Assembly: GCA_034638255.1 (NCBI GenBank)
Contig: JAWPGT010000015.1
Coordinates: 496,001 to 560,000 of the forward strand
From: Coprinus comatus
Taxonomy: Eukaryota > Basidiomycota > Agaricomycetes > Agaricales > Agaricaceae
Direction of reading: 5' to 3'
Length of the DNA: 64,000 nucleotides
Made by a program: the position numbers and the translations under genes. Below, piece by piece: positions 47,902-60,059 of the stretch; the first letter of the stretch is position 1; each line of letters begins with the position of its first letter. A model generated the notes under the pieces. It had not been told where the DNA came from. It worked only from the letters and a program-made list of their open reading frames with translations, and searched no databases.

Positions 47902-48603
47902 TCAACCAAACCGTAATATCTCATCTCTACATCCCTCCCAAGTTCCTTGCATTCCCTGGACCAAATGACGATGACTATGCTCTAAATAACCCTTCTTCGA
48001 ACTTCCCTCACTAACTGTCGCATTACTACTACCAGCATCATCAATTTCACACCTCTTCGTAAAATAACTCGGCAAACTTTCCACTGCTTTTCTAAACCCA
48101 TCAATACTACCATCAGACCCCGTACTAGTACTATTGCGATTCATGTTTACACTGCCTCTGATCATTATTGGAGGTTCTGGTAACGGTAATCGAGGAAGTA
48201 GTCGAGGATTAGGAATGTTAACGTTGACTTCGTTGGTGATTAATCGTGCTGGTGATTGTTGGATAATTGAGGAAGAAGATTGAACTTGAGAACGTTGATC
48301 AAGTTTAATAGAACTGGGAACGACAGTTTGTTCATTACTTGGAGAGGATCTGTTCATTAAAGGAGGCTGAGGAATGGATATGGACTCGAATTCGGATTCG
48401 GAATTGACTTCGTCTTCATCACCATCTAGAGTAATAGGTGGCGGACCATCACCGTCATCATCTTCCTCAAATGTTTCTGGGGGGAGCGAGCTCGTGTGTT
48501 GAACCACTTCGGCTCCAGCTTCACACCGCGGAAGGATATGATTGTGTGATGGTGATGATGATGGACCTCTGTCGTCGTAGTAGTCAAAGTATGTCACAGT
48601 CAT
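47902..48603 (-). CDS. uncharacterised acidic, disordered protein
   Basis: A single exon of 233 residues from ATG at 48601-48603 (MTVTYFDYYDDRGPSSSPSH) to TGA. It is acidic in the first third (FEEDDDGDGPPPITLDGDED), then Ser/Gln/Pro-rich, with a short possible helix near the C-terminus (GFRKAVESLPSYFTKR). The frame is open upstream of the ATG to 48726, so an upstream exon is possible. I recognise no domain. Confidence 0.5.
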   Translation of the reverse strand: MTVTYFDYYDDRGPSSSPSHNHILPRCEAGAEVVQHTSSLPPETFEEDDDGDGPPPITLDGDEDEVNSESEFESISIPQPPLMNRSSPSNEQTVVPSSIKLDQRSQVQSSSSIIQQSPARLITNEVNVNIPNPRLLPRLPLPEPPIMIRGSVNMNRNSTSTGSDGSIDGFRKAVESLPSYFTKRCEIDDAGSSNATVSEGSSKKGYLEHSHRHLVQGMQGTWEGCRDEILRFG

Positions 48604-49285
48604 CCTAAAAGTGATAGTACATTGACACCTATTCACAAAAGGCGAAGATTCGAAGGTACGAGGCTCTGTCAGATAAACCCTCCCTTTGAAGTTTGAACTC
48701 ACTTGGTACTTGAAACTTCGTTCCAAAACAAGTGAACTAAACTGGACTTTACATAATTATCCCTGAAGTTTCAAGGTAAAGTCTGATTTAAAACCTAACT
48801 GTGACGGAATCGTTCAGTCATCAATATTAATGATGTCAGATGACGCTTTTGAATAAGTAAGGGCCAAAAAGTTAAAACGTTTCGACCCGCAATCAATAGA
48901 ATTTGTGATAACTGATTTAGGTTACATCAAACTGGATGAAGTTGTGTTGTCATTGACATTGTAAACCTGCCATGCACATGTGTGCATGTGTATACTAACT
49001 TCATTATTCTAGTTATTTTCCAGTTATTGTTCGGGACTGAACTAGTGGAACTCATTTGTGCGGTTTGTATGGGGAAAATGTTAGGGCTTTGAAAGGGGAG
49101 ATATAGAAACGATGGGCACATTTCTGCGTTATATATTAATCGATTGATGCTGATTAGATTATGAGTATCGACTCCAATACTTACACACGGAGTCATTGGA
49201 AACTTGGAGTTGTCAGCTGGTTGTCAGCCAAGTGTGGAAATCCACGTGATGAGAATCGCAGTTCGGTGATGTTCAAAGTTGTACC
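48604..49285. other. intergenic
   Basis: No coding signal. Divergent genes flank it, so it should contain both promoters. Confidence 0.45.
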
Positions 49286-50738
49286 ATGTTGCCACCCCAT
49301 CTACGCCTACCACTAGTCTTTTCGTTTTTCAGCCTAACCGCGGCGGGTGCGTACATCTACAGGCCCGTGCGTCTAGTGCGCATAGGGGGCTTTGTAAACA
49401 TGATCTACTGGACTACGCGTTCGTGGCTCTGGAACCATCCTGTTACTCCGGATTACAGCATCTGGGACGAGGGGGATATATACGAGTTTGAGAAGTGGCA
49501 AATTTAAAGGAAACGTATTGTTGGAATATGGGAATATCTCCGACCATTCTTCTCCTCTTATGGTTATGATCTTTATGACCATATACAGCAGCCATTCCAT
49601 TCCATCCTTGTCCCTCAAGAAAAGAGGGTCAACTTACACTATCCGCACGAAAAGTCATTGCTGCTAAACGACAAAGAGGCGGAGTTCAGTCTCAGCGTGA
49701 GCCTGAGTAGTAATACATGTAAACATTTTTTTAAACTCTTATTTCTGGTAGTCCCCTTTCGTGTGGGGAGCCCGCACCAGAGATGGCCAAGATGTGATGA
49801 TCAAGTAAGATTAACAGGTCCATTTCTCTGCACTTCAGCGACTAATTCGTATAGAGCTATTTCAGGTGCAACACGAACACGCGAGCTGAAGACCTGTCGA
49901 TTGATACAATCCGAACCATTGCGTAATGGTCCATGCAATCCAACGATCCCAGTACTGGAATACCTGGAATTTAACCAACAAGTCTTTGCTATCACGCCAA
50001 GGTAACATTCTTGTTTGCACTAATTCTAATCGTTCTAACTAGAATAAGATGGAGTCTCGCATTTGCTGGTGACTTTGTGAAAGCAGGTGAAATAATTAGA
50101 TGTGGGAGAGGATTTCTAGAGGTGAGTATCAGTAATTAATGTGCCAATCTCAACTTACCTTGGTTTATAACAAGGGCTTGGCTTTTCTTCACGAGAACCA
50201 GATAGGTCATGGTGATATAAGACAACAAAATATGTGTATGGATGTCCTGGTACCCGACAATGTTTCTCTCCATATTGCTGGGATTTATGGACATGAGCGG
50301 AAATACGCACTGATCGACTTTGAGTCCGCGATCCTCCTAAAAGAGGATGAGACACTGTTTGAAAGAACAGTTATCGCGGATCTATGTTTCCTTGCGAAAA
50401 CCTTGGAAATCAAATTCAAGGTATGTTGACCTAGCTGGTAAAGAAGAGTAGAATTCTAAGCCATACTACAATGCATTGAAAGGATTGTGCCGGAAGTTAT
50501 TGATTTATTGCAATCGATGCAACTCGCTAACCCCCCCTCGGCCACCGAATGTCTTTCCAGGTATAATGCCATTATTGATCGTCCGGCCGTTCAAGATTTG
50601 AACGTTCCGGTGGAAGCGGTGAGATGGAGACGTGGTACTTTTTTCAAACATGTCGTTGCACTGACAAGTTATATTCATCTCTGTATAGGTAAATTCCATT
50701 ATCATGAAGGTTCACCGATATACCGCGAAATATCGTAG
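49286..50738 (+). pseudogene. fungal protein-kinase-like gene, several disruptions
   Basis: Coding segments read in order as a protein-kinase-like fold: WGARTRDGQDVMIK (the Lys position of the N-lobe), IPVLEYLEFNQQVF and RWSLAFAGDFVKAGEI (hinge region), GLAFLHENQIGHGDIRQQN (catalytic loop with HGD and Asn), and YALIDFESA (DFE in place of DFG). Introns with good borders lie at about 49695-49751, 49804-49865, 50002-50045, 50120-50172 and 50421-50461. Three problems appear: TAA at 49505-49507 with the same frame continuing (RKRIVGIWEYLRPFFSSYGY), an off-by-one join around 49804-49866, and a missing A near 50480 (ALK-RIVPEVI). Such kinase-like proteins are common in agaricomycetes and their substrates are unknown. 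It is likely a pseudogene, or a gene damaged by sequence errors. Confidence 0.6.
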
Positions 50739-51539
50739 AATACACCTCAATTTGCTTCATGCCGTTTGCTGAGGATTGGCACATATTTCGCTGCTGAGGA
50801 ACAAGAGATCAAGTGTAAGGTAAGCTTAGGAGCATAGGCGTTGACAAGAACAAACGTCTGAATCGTTGTTGAACTAATTTCCTACTTACTCCTACTCTCT
50901 CCTGTACTTAATTACCCCATTACATGTAATGTAGTTACAATGTATATAATAAATGAATGGTTCTGAGTATCATGTTAGAGCTGTCATGTTCATTGTCAGG
51001 AAGGTGTTGCTTACATCAAGATTGTCATTCTCATCCACTGGCAGTGGAAGCCGGTAGGCTACACTGGAGGGGGAAAGACTTAAGGGGAGTGTGAAGTATG
51101 CTTACTGGTGGACGAGGGAGTCAACAGCCACAAAGTAAGTACTATTTCTTTGAAGGATACTACGAGAGATAAGGTGCGCGCGTAGAAGAAAGAGGGGAAG
51201 GTCGGGAGAAGGACGTAGTAAAGTACAGAGAGATGAGGTCCGTCTAAGATGGGCTCTGCCCATCTTATATATCAGTATTATTTCGATGACGTCGTTCATA
51301 GAGGTGTAACTTGCTTACAGGCAGTTCTTAAAATGGAAGGAGGCGTTTGAGACCTGCCCGAGTATTCTGTTCAGTTTTTGGTTGTTGTTGTGACTCGAAT
51401 CACATTTCCACAGGTACATTTTCCGGATGTACACATTCAAACATCAAACCTGCATCAGAGATGTCGCTGATGAATCGATGATGTCTGGGGTATGCGGTGA
51501 TCTGTCACATGACTATGATTTTCCCACATGAAAGGGTAA
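50739..51539. other. intergenic
   Basis: No supported feature. Pyrimidine/purine-rich patches near 51180-51240 only. Confidence 0.45.
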
Positions 51540-54371
51540 ATGACACAGACCCTGAACGCCCAAAGAAATACTTCCAACAATGGGAAAACTTGCCGCTTAC
51601 CAATGCCTAACACTATCCCGGAATCCATCCACGGGTCTACACACTCAAAGTTAGGGGTCAAAACACAACCATCATTCACCTCCACTCAAAGTTACTCTCG
51701 ACGCCGACAAAGTTATACTGCGATTGATCCTTATACCCCTTCCATAATCCAGTCTATTCACAATGTCGCTCATGCAGATGAGACAGATGGGTCTTTGGAA
51801 GATATTCCAGAAAATGATCTCTATCATCGATTGTCATATACGCATCCTGAACCTTCCCTTCTCGACATGTCTATTAAAGGCCAACGCGAAAATGATTATA
51901 GTGCTCGAACCTACATCAATGCCTTTCTGCGCGAATCAATACCACGATTATTATATTCCTTATTGTTGCTCAGACTTCCATCACTATACTTCTCTCGGGT
52001 TGCAAGGATATTCGAGGATGCAGATATGACTTTACCAGACATAAAACGAATGGCTTTGGATCTGGCAAGCCAGTCACAAGATGTACATCAATCATTATTT
52101 CCAAGTCTTGCAAACAAATCCCACCCTACTTCGCCATTTTCGAAGCTTGCTTCCAATTGGGAATTGTTTATAGCCTCTTTATCTCGTGAATGGAAAACAC
52201 TCAACATCGTTTCTGTCCTTCTTTTAACGTGGGTAGTCATTTGATTTTATGGTGCACAACAATAATCTTAGAACCCCTCTTAACAGAGCCATCTTGACTA
52301 TACTCCAAATAGACGCAGCTGCTTCTGATCCTCTAACGAGATACTCTGCATTGCTATCGTTGATATGTGCAACAATGAGTCTGTTATTTGGGTGTATCTT
52401 CATTATACGATTTAATAGTATGAAGACGCCACACAAAGCCGCAGAATGGGCTTGGGAAGCACAGAGGTCACGAACTGCAGTACTGTGGAACGTCTGGGTG
52501 ATGTTGGCTATGCCAGCGGTATGGTTATCTTGGTGTGTAACCCCCCCTGCAACAAGTGATTCTCTATTCCTGAACGATTCTGTGTGCGCTAGGTCCATAA
52601 TTGCTTATATTATCTCAATCATGTGTATTGTTTGGAGAATTGGTTCCACCATCGATGGTCAAATCTCTCAACTACCGCCAAATATTGCATTTTGGCCTCG
52701 ATTAATCATTTCATTGATACTCGCACTGGGATTTGTCTACTTTTTTCTGGCTACTAGCACTCTTAGCCGATATGGCTCTGCAATGGACAAGAAATGGCGC
52801 GATCGCGTACAAGGGTGGATAGATAGACAAATTTTTGAACAGCCATTGCCAGGACATATGACCCCAAATAACCGCTTTAGTAGCCATTGGAACACATCTA
52901 TTCGTGATCTATCAGGAAAAAGGAGCTGGGATGGGAGTTTCAGTACTTTCCAATCATTCATGCCTCGTGAACGACGATCCACAACCACTCGCTCCAGTTC
53001 TATTTCACCTGACATTATCCCTCATGGAGGATCCGACCAATCCCACAGACAAGCGCCCGATACACACAGGGTGTCCAGTCCAGAGGAATTATTATTTGGA
53101 TACCTTCCTGCGTTACCCACCACCAAAGTGTTAGAACTTCATTTCGGAGGAAGCGAATACGAGATTCCTCCCCTCCCATTGCAAGTACAAAATCGCAGTG
53201 TTACCTCAGATATATGGGAGCAATTTACTCAAGTAGGCGTGCTTCTATTTAGGCTGAACTCGTGATTTATTTACTTTGTTTTTTTAGGAAGCTTCTCGAT
53301 CATGGAGAGAAACATACCTACCTGACAAGAAAGAAACAACGCCGCAAGCTAGTGTCCTTCGTACCATCTCATACTGGAACTCAGCCGTATTCCTATCATC
53401 TGGAATGCAGGCTATATTATGTCGAGAGTACTTCACTGAATGGCCTGATTCGCCCATATATTCCATTTATCTTGTTGATAAACGACCTTTACTCCACCAA
53501 ATGGTACCTTTGGAAGAACGGTTTGGTCCCGTCTCTTCTCTACTAAGAAGGATTGATATTTTGGATTTTTCTGCATTTACACATAATTGGATTACCTTGT
53601 TCCCTACAAGAGGTCAAGAAGTCCATTTTGCACCAACTGCTACTGCGGCGGTTTATTCCGATACGAGCTCTGGTACGGAAAGCATGCAGTCATATCGACG
53701 ACAAGGTACCCCTATGCCACCACACTTTGATGATGACAACGAGGAAGAGGAAGAGGAAGAGGAAGAGGGAAGAGGAAGAGGGACAAGAAGAGGGCCAGGA
53801 AGAGGAAGAGGAGGAAGCGGGACAAGAACAAAGTGGAAATGATGAAAAAGAAAAAATGGTAGAGGAGAAAGGAGATGCTGACGATGACAGTGGTGATGAT
53901 AATGGAGATAATGGAGGTGGTGGGCGTGAGGGCCAAAATGTAAACAGTGAACCATATCTGGGAGAACAACACCGTGAATCCTTGGAAAATCAATTAAACA
54001 AAGACGTAAATGAAGAACATGGACATATGTGTACAAATGGTGAAAATGATGATGGGGATAAGGATAGGAATATTGTAGAAGAAGAAATTGATCGTGATCC
54101 AAATCAAGAATTATAATTGATCCACCAAGTACTCGACGAGGACGAAGATGTAATGAATCACGGCAATTTGATTGAAGGTATCGGTTCGTGGTCCGACAAC
54201 CCATCAAATGTTGAATCGGCAAGAATCTCTCCATCGATTCCATCTAGTGTTTCCGTGGAACAAGGACTTGGGTCTGTTCACTCGATATCGTCGTTATCTC
54301 ACATGCCGTCACTGTCACTGTCCCCTCCATCAATAGTATCTTTCAACGATGAGAATCAGGAGCTGTACTGA
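51540..54371 (+). CDS. polytopic membrane protein of an unnamed agaricomycete family
   Basis: Exons: 51540-52228, 52287-53232, and from 53287. The conserved core spans the first join: LSREWKTLNIVSVLLL, AILTILQIDAAASDPLTRY, CATMSLLFGCIFIIRF, AEWAWEAQRSRTAVLWNVWV, LAMPAVWLSW, RLIISLILALGFVYF. This is recognisable as a widespread basidiomycete membrane protein with about four helices, without known function. The C-terminal part is cytosolic and variable. In exon 3 an Asp/Glu repeat (GAGGAA tract, 53741-53800) carries a frame choice: one frame stops at 53842, while the other keeps a coherent acidic protein to TAA at 54114-54116. Beyond it the same frame continues for 84 codons (LIHQVLDEDEDVMNHGNLIE) to TGA at 54369-54371. 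The real end is thus uncertain. A decayed partial copy lies at 39115-39390. Confidence 0.65.
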
Positions 54372-54619
54372 TAGAAGCTTGAAGATTGGAGTAGGAAAAC
54401 TAGAATCAGCTAGTAAGAGCCAAACCCTGCTGTTGGCCATCAATCCCGATGATTTTCGTGATGATCAGGCTGTTGTGACCATCGATCGCTATGCGTCAGC
54501 TCAAAAAACTCAGCTCCAAATGTTTCCTGTAGTGGCGCCAACCTTAGAACCGGTGTGGCTATTCGGGGAACTGGTGGAACGGGGTGTTGTTCCAGCGACG
54601 CTTTAGATTTGGATTTTTT

Positions 54620-55390
54620 CTACCACATCCCGCTCTATTCAGCATGGAGAACGATGTAAAAATAAAATGAGGCAGAAAACTCACATGACGATGGGTAGGG
54701 GTCCGAGGAGTATACATTGAGCCATCTTCCGCGACCAGTGTTGATGTAAAAGATAATTGGGTCGTTTGTCGCGAAATGTTTTCCATTGGAATAGCTTGGT
54801 CCACCATAGGTGCCACTCTAGGATTGGGAGATGGAAATGGTACTTGATGATTATTATTGGTGGGTTTTGGGTAGATTTTTTTTGGTAGATCTGGAATTTC
54901 GGAGGAATTTCTGATGTTAGGGATTCCTGAACTCGGTTTGTTAGGTATCACAATAGACAAAGATTCGAGTTGCATTGAATCAGAGTTTTCCGCAATAATT
55001 GAGAATGTGTACGATCTTGGTCGTAACATATCTCTCATCTTTTCCCTCCGCCGCCGGATGAAGAAAAGAAACAGAACAAATAAAATTATAGCGGCGCCAC
55101 TCCCACAAACTGCGACAATCAACTTCAATGATGACCTAAATTTGTACGTCAGTGGTGAACAATACAGGGGATCTGGAAGAATACTCACATAACGGAAGGA
55201 GTGGTATCGGAAACAGACTTCGTGTCGGCTGGGATGGTTCTTAAATTCAGGTTTGGGCCTGTTGCTAGAAGCTGGTCGTGATGTTTCCCGTCTACATCAT
55301 ATCAGAATCCAGATACAGTGTACGGAGACGGCCCATCAGAAAGTCCTACCACACATTCCAAGATTACGCCACGCTTGAAGATGATTCAAA
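54620..55390 (-). pseudogene. 5'-truncated single-pass membrane protein
   Basis: Minus strand. The C-terminal half of a common fungal type I membrane protein is present: an extracellular end (GLSDGPSPYTVSGF, DGKHHDQLLATGPNLNLRT), a helix (LIVAVCGSGAAIILFVLFLF) followed by RRRREKMR, and a disordered cytosolic tail with TPRTPTHRH. Introns GTGAGT...TTTAG (about 55190-55137) and GTGAGT...AATAG fit in phase. The extracellular domain of about 250 residues expected upstream is missing, and TGA (in SGF-stop-YDVDGK) breaks the remaining part near 55303. It ends right beside the MFS transporter gene. It is most likely a remnant. Confidence 0.5.
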
Positions 55391-55488
55391 TTGGGCTGCG
55401 GTACCATTGAGGATATCATGTTTACGAGTAAATCGTTACAAAAGATAAAGAAAATCATAACAGGTACAATAACAAGGGTGCAATAGTT

Positions 55489-57931
55489 CTAGGCGGATTT
55501 TACATCCTTTTCGTCCACCGAGTCAGTTGCCTTTCCCTAATAATTAGATTTGATCTCAGTTCGAATCAACAATCAGGAGATTGCATCCACGATCAATCTT
55601 ACCTGAGCCTTGGACCCGGCAACCACATCGTTCAAAGTTTTCTTTCCAACGTGCTTTCCGATCTTCCAGGGAGTAAATACATGACCTTGTTTGAAGATTT
55701 CTTCGACTTCTTCGAGAGAACGTCCAACAGTTTCGGGGTACATGAAGAACACGTGAATGAAAGCAGCAAAGTTGAAAGTACCGAAGATGAAATAAGTCCT
55801 CCAGGCGATGTTATTCAGGCCAGGCGGTACAGCGTAAGCAAGGGCGAAGTTGAAGAGCCAATTTGTTGCCTGGGTATGAGTGCCAATTAGATATTTTTTC
55901 TGTTTGTGTGATGGCTAAGCCACTCACAGTTGCTAGTGATACTGCTTTCCCACGGATTTTGAGGGGGTACTAGTTTGAGGTATTAGTTTGACGCAATGTA
56001 TCAATACTATAACATGATCATACCAGCTCAGCGGGATAAGTCCATGATACGGGACCCATGGTGATAGCGAAACTAGCAGTGTGATCAATTGATACCAGGT
56101 GAAGACAGAAACGGACACTCACCTGCAGACGAAGAAATAAGAGCAGACAATAATGGCTTTAGTAGCTGCATCATTATTCTCAACAAGCCAGATTGCTACA
56201 CATACTTCCGTTAGACAAATGCACACAAAACTAAAAATGTGCTTTACGTACTGTTACCAGTAAGTGATGATCCCCAATGTCCAAAGCGTGCCTGAAGACC
56301 TCCAACAAGATAAAGCCAGAATCCCATTAATAGTGTTCCAGCGAGAAGCATTGGTCTACGACCCCACTTGTCAATGTAGATGATTGCAGGTACAGTGAAC
56401 GCGACATTTAACACGTATTGGACGGACTGAAAAATTGATATCAGATCAGCTTTAGAAAATTGACTTTGCTATTACTTACATCGGCAATCAGATTGCTTCG
56501 GCGTCCAGTTAATCCTGCACCCTCGAAGACGTAGACGATATAGTACCTGAGGACGTGGGTTTAACTTCAATTTCAAACTTGGTAAACAAAACAAAATTAT
56601 AACGGACATCATCACGTTCATGCCACTAAGTTGAGACCACATCTGGAGAGAGCACCCAAGCATGACTCGACGTGGATGTCCAGTCTTGAAGAGATCCAAA
56701 TATGACTTGGCCCCCTCGGTACGTTCAAAGGTAACCTGTTTTGATGATCAATCATTGCCTTTTATACGTTGGCTATATTTCCTTACTTGTTCCTTGATTT
56801 CTTCGAATTCAAGTACGACAAGTTCATTCGTCCTGTCGCCATTTCCGTGGAGATCAGCCAATACTTGCAAAGCTTCATTCTCACTAGAAATTAACAAATT
56901 AGCCATTGGTTATACTTGGAATTTAGAATTTAGTCTTTCGCTTACTGGCCCTTGTCAAACAGCCAACGAGGACTCTCCGGAAACACCAACATTCCAAGAC
57001 TCAATATAATTGCAGGAATCATTTGAAGACCCCATGGGATTCGGAAAGATGCAACACCGTCGATGTAAGAGCAACCAAATTGGATAAAGTATTGAATCAA
57101 GATACCCCATGTAATCGACCTTGTGGATTGAAATAAAGTTAGGCAAGAATCATCAAGATTAATTAGAAAGGAATTTGATATTCACCATTGTTGGAGAGAA
57201 ACCATACGTCCACGAATTGATGGCGCAGTAATTTCGGATTGGTAAATAGGGACGACAGCGCTTGACAGACCAACGGAGAAACCGGAGATTATACGACCAA
57301 CAACCAACATGCCTCGATTCTACACCATAATGTACGCATGTCAAAATATATTCAGAATTTTTCACATCATGTGAGAATAACTCACCACAGCAGCACATTG
57401 CAAAATAGACCCAATAACCCAGATTATACCTGCGAGGATAATTGTTCTTCTACGCCCAATTCGATCTGCTAATTGCGTCACAGCTAAAGCACCAAAGAAT
57501 GATCCTGCAGGCATGGATGCAACGATAGCACCTTGAGCATCACTTGTCGGCTATTGAAAGAATGACATATAAGTACTAAGTTGAACAGGCAATAAGTCTA
57601 AGACATACATGACCGAATTGACTGATGTAGTGTTGATTCTGTAGGTCGTTCAATATTCATGATCATTATCAACCAACGAATGGTAGAGCTCACGTTTAAC
57701 ACTCCCGACATCGAAGAGATGTCGAGACCAAATAGTCCTCCTCCAATACATGCAAATGATCCTACAATATACTGAAAGCGCCCATTAAAAATCGTTGATC
57801 CAGCTCTAGCGAGTTGGTACTCACTGGATTCGACGCGATCTTAGCGTTGTACTACAGAGGATAGGTAGTATTGATGAAGTAGTCAGCCTCATTACAATAA
57901 AGCAAAAACGGACAGCACTCACACTAGGCAT
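55489..57931 (-). CDS. MFS sugar transporter
   Basis: A many-exon gene. The start is on two tiny exons (57931-57923, MPS; 57851-57825, YNAKIASNP); the end is SVDEKDVKSA with TAG at 55489-55491. All sugar-porter signatures are present: SFACIGGGLFGLDISSMSG, LADRIGRRRTI after the second helix, VPIYQSEITAPSIRGRMVSL, FPESPRWLFDKGQ in the central loop, DKWGRRPMLLAG, FAITMGPVSWTYPAELYPLK and YPETVGRSLEEVEE. Twelve membrane helices are expected, in the plasma membrane. The best match in kind is the monosaccharide or polyol/H+ symporter group. Substrate specificity cannot be read. The frame looks intact, in contrast to its neighbours. Confidence 0.85.
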
Positions 57932-60059
57932 GGCTGTATCGTCCCCCTCGCAGGAATGGCAAAGTGACGGCGAAAAGACTCTAGAACCACACTTGTGCCT
58001 CCCTATTTAAAGGCATAAGGTATAAACAGCAACAATGGTGAGAATGACCAGAGCCCAAGTGTTGAATGGAATCTATCCCCTTGTGAGTACATTTATTAAT
58101 CACGAGGAGATATGGATCATATGAAATGTAGACGGCAGCTCCAAGATGTAAGTACTGGGAAAAAAGAAGCAACCTCTGTATGTAAAGGTGTTCGCGCGGA
58201 AGAATCCTGCATCAGAAGCACATCATATAAGATGTATTTGCAACATATATACCCCAGAGTATCGGTACAGCTTATCCATGTTGATCATGAGTCAAGATTA
58301 CAGTGTATAGAGCGTTTAGGGATGTAGACACTGAGGGACAAGACGCGGGGAGACCGGCAAAAGCCAATCCTAGGATATTCAAGCGGGCCGGTTAATCCGC
58401 CGTGTGATGTCGTTTAAATATCTCATACAGTAAAAATCAAGGTTTGTACTTTGGGATCCGTGCTGCGGGTCGTTAACAACGCCTAGAGCCTAGCTATGAA
58501 TAGCGCTGTCCTGGTCCACATGGTACATCTCCAATAAACCTCTTAAAACATAGAAATGGGTTCGTGTCAGCAACACCCCACCTATATGACATTAACATCA
58601 CGATTAAAAATAAACATATCCTAAATGTGGGTTTATCTGAGCCCAGGCTAAGGGATTGACTGTTAAATTTAGTCACCCCGTTCCTAGATTTTAAACACTG
58701 GGTCATGAAAGTAATTAGGTTATAACCTGTAGGAGTTTTCGATGGATTATCTACTATATGCAAGCACTGCACTATTATACGGGTGAAGTAGCTACAAGCA
58801 CGCAGACATGTTATGGTGATGTTGGACGAGCCGCTAGGGCATACTAAGCCAACATTCAACTGAGACCGAACCTCTGAGGGAGGGAACTTTATTCCAGCCC
58901 CCCCTATAGGCTATTTATAGTTAACTATTGCCCACTTTCTTGTCACGTTTTTTCACAATGCCATCGATGCGTTATCCATGGAGCTAAGTAATCAAAGTCC
59001 ACATGTATATGTTTTTTTACCACATTCCTATGTACTCCGGGTCCTGGATTAGTCCTGTATGACCACGGATCCATGGAAGCTTTACCGTATATCTGCTAAT
59101 AAACAATACGACTTCATTTTTATCTTTATGACGGTCAAGAAGACCAGGCTATCGCACATTCTATATAGAACGGAGAAGTTAATTTTGACCGCACAGATTC
59201 AGCTTAGTGTCCTTCTGTGTTATATATACGACTGACACCCATTCTTGACATTATAAACAATGTAGGAAGAACTTCCAACAACAGAAGCGGGAACTCCGGC
59301 CGGGGGCCGGACACAAAATGCTTTGATGCACTGTTTGGTGCCTACATATAAAACAACTCCAGTCTCTCAGTCCAAAACGGTACCAATTGGCAAACAAATA
59401 TCAATATCAATATATCAGGTTTAAGGATGCCAAGAAAATCGTGCCACTACTAGTAATATGTCCAAGATGACTACATTATGATGATGTATTGAATAAGTTG
59501 AGCAAAACTGTCCAAAGCAGACGTTAATGGGGACATTTGAAGCTTAAGCTCAAGGTTGCTATTGAAAACCTGTTTAAGTCCACTAAGGTCTCATGACATT
59601 CATCGATTCGCCAAGACCAATAGAAGGAATTTACCTTTGTATCACCGCGAAAGCTCCACTATTAGTCTGCTCATACAACCTCATAATCACTTCCCCGAGT
59701 CCTATACCGCTTCCTGGCAGGTATTAAATACTCACCCAAGGCATATATAACGTAACATTTTCATCTTCTATTCATGGTTGATTCAAGTTCATGATGTACC
59801 AAGTATGGGATGTTTGAGAATGTTACTTACTGGGATCGATTTGTTATCTTAATCATCACATTAAGGCCCATGGGAGAGCGACTCCAGAATTGAAAATACT
59901 ACTAGACGTTGAGCAACACGTCAAAAGATTCACATTCGGACTCATATATAACCTTCCCCAACTGTGGTGTTGCTTTTTGCCTCAGTTGACAGATCGTTGG
60001 TAAGCAGAATCCTCGAATCTGGATGTTGGTGTGATACTACCATGGCCTAGGCAGGGTAG
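57932..60059. other. intergenic, gene-poor
   Basis: No supported gene. A TATATA motif near 58246 lies too far from the transporter start to be called its promoter. A short coding-like stretch at 59590-59720 (plus) has no support. Confidence 0.4.
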
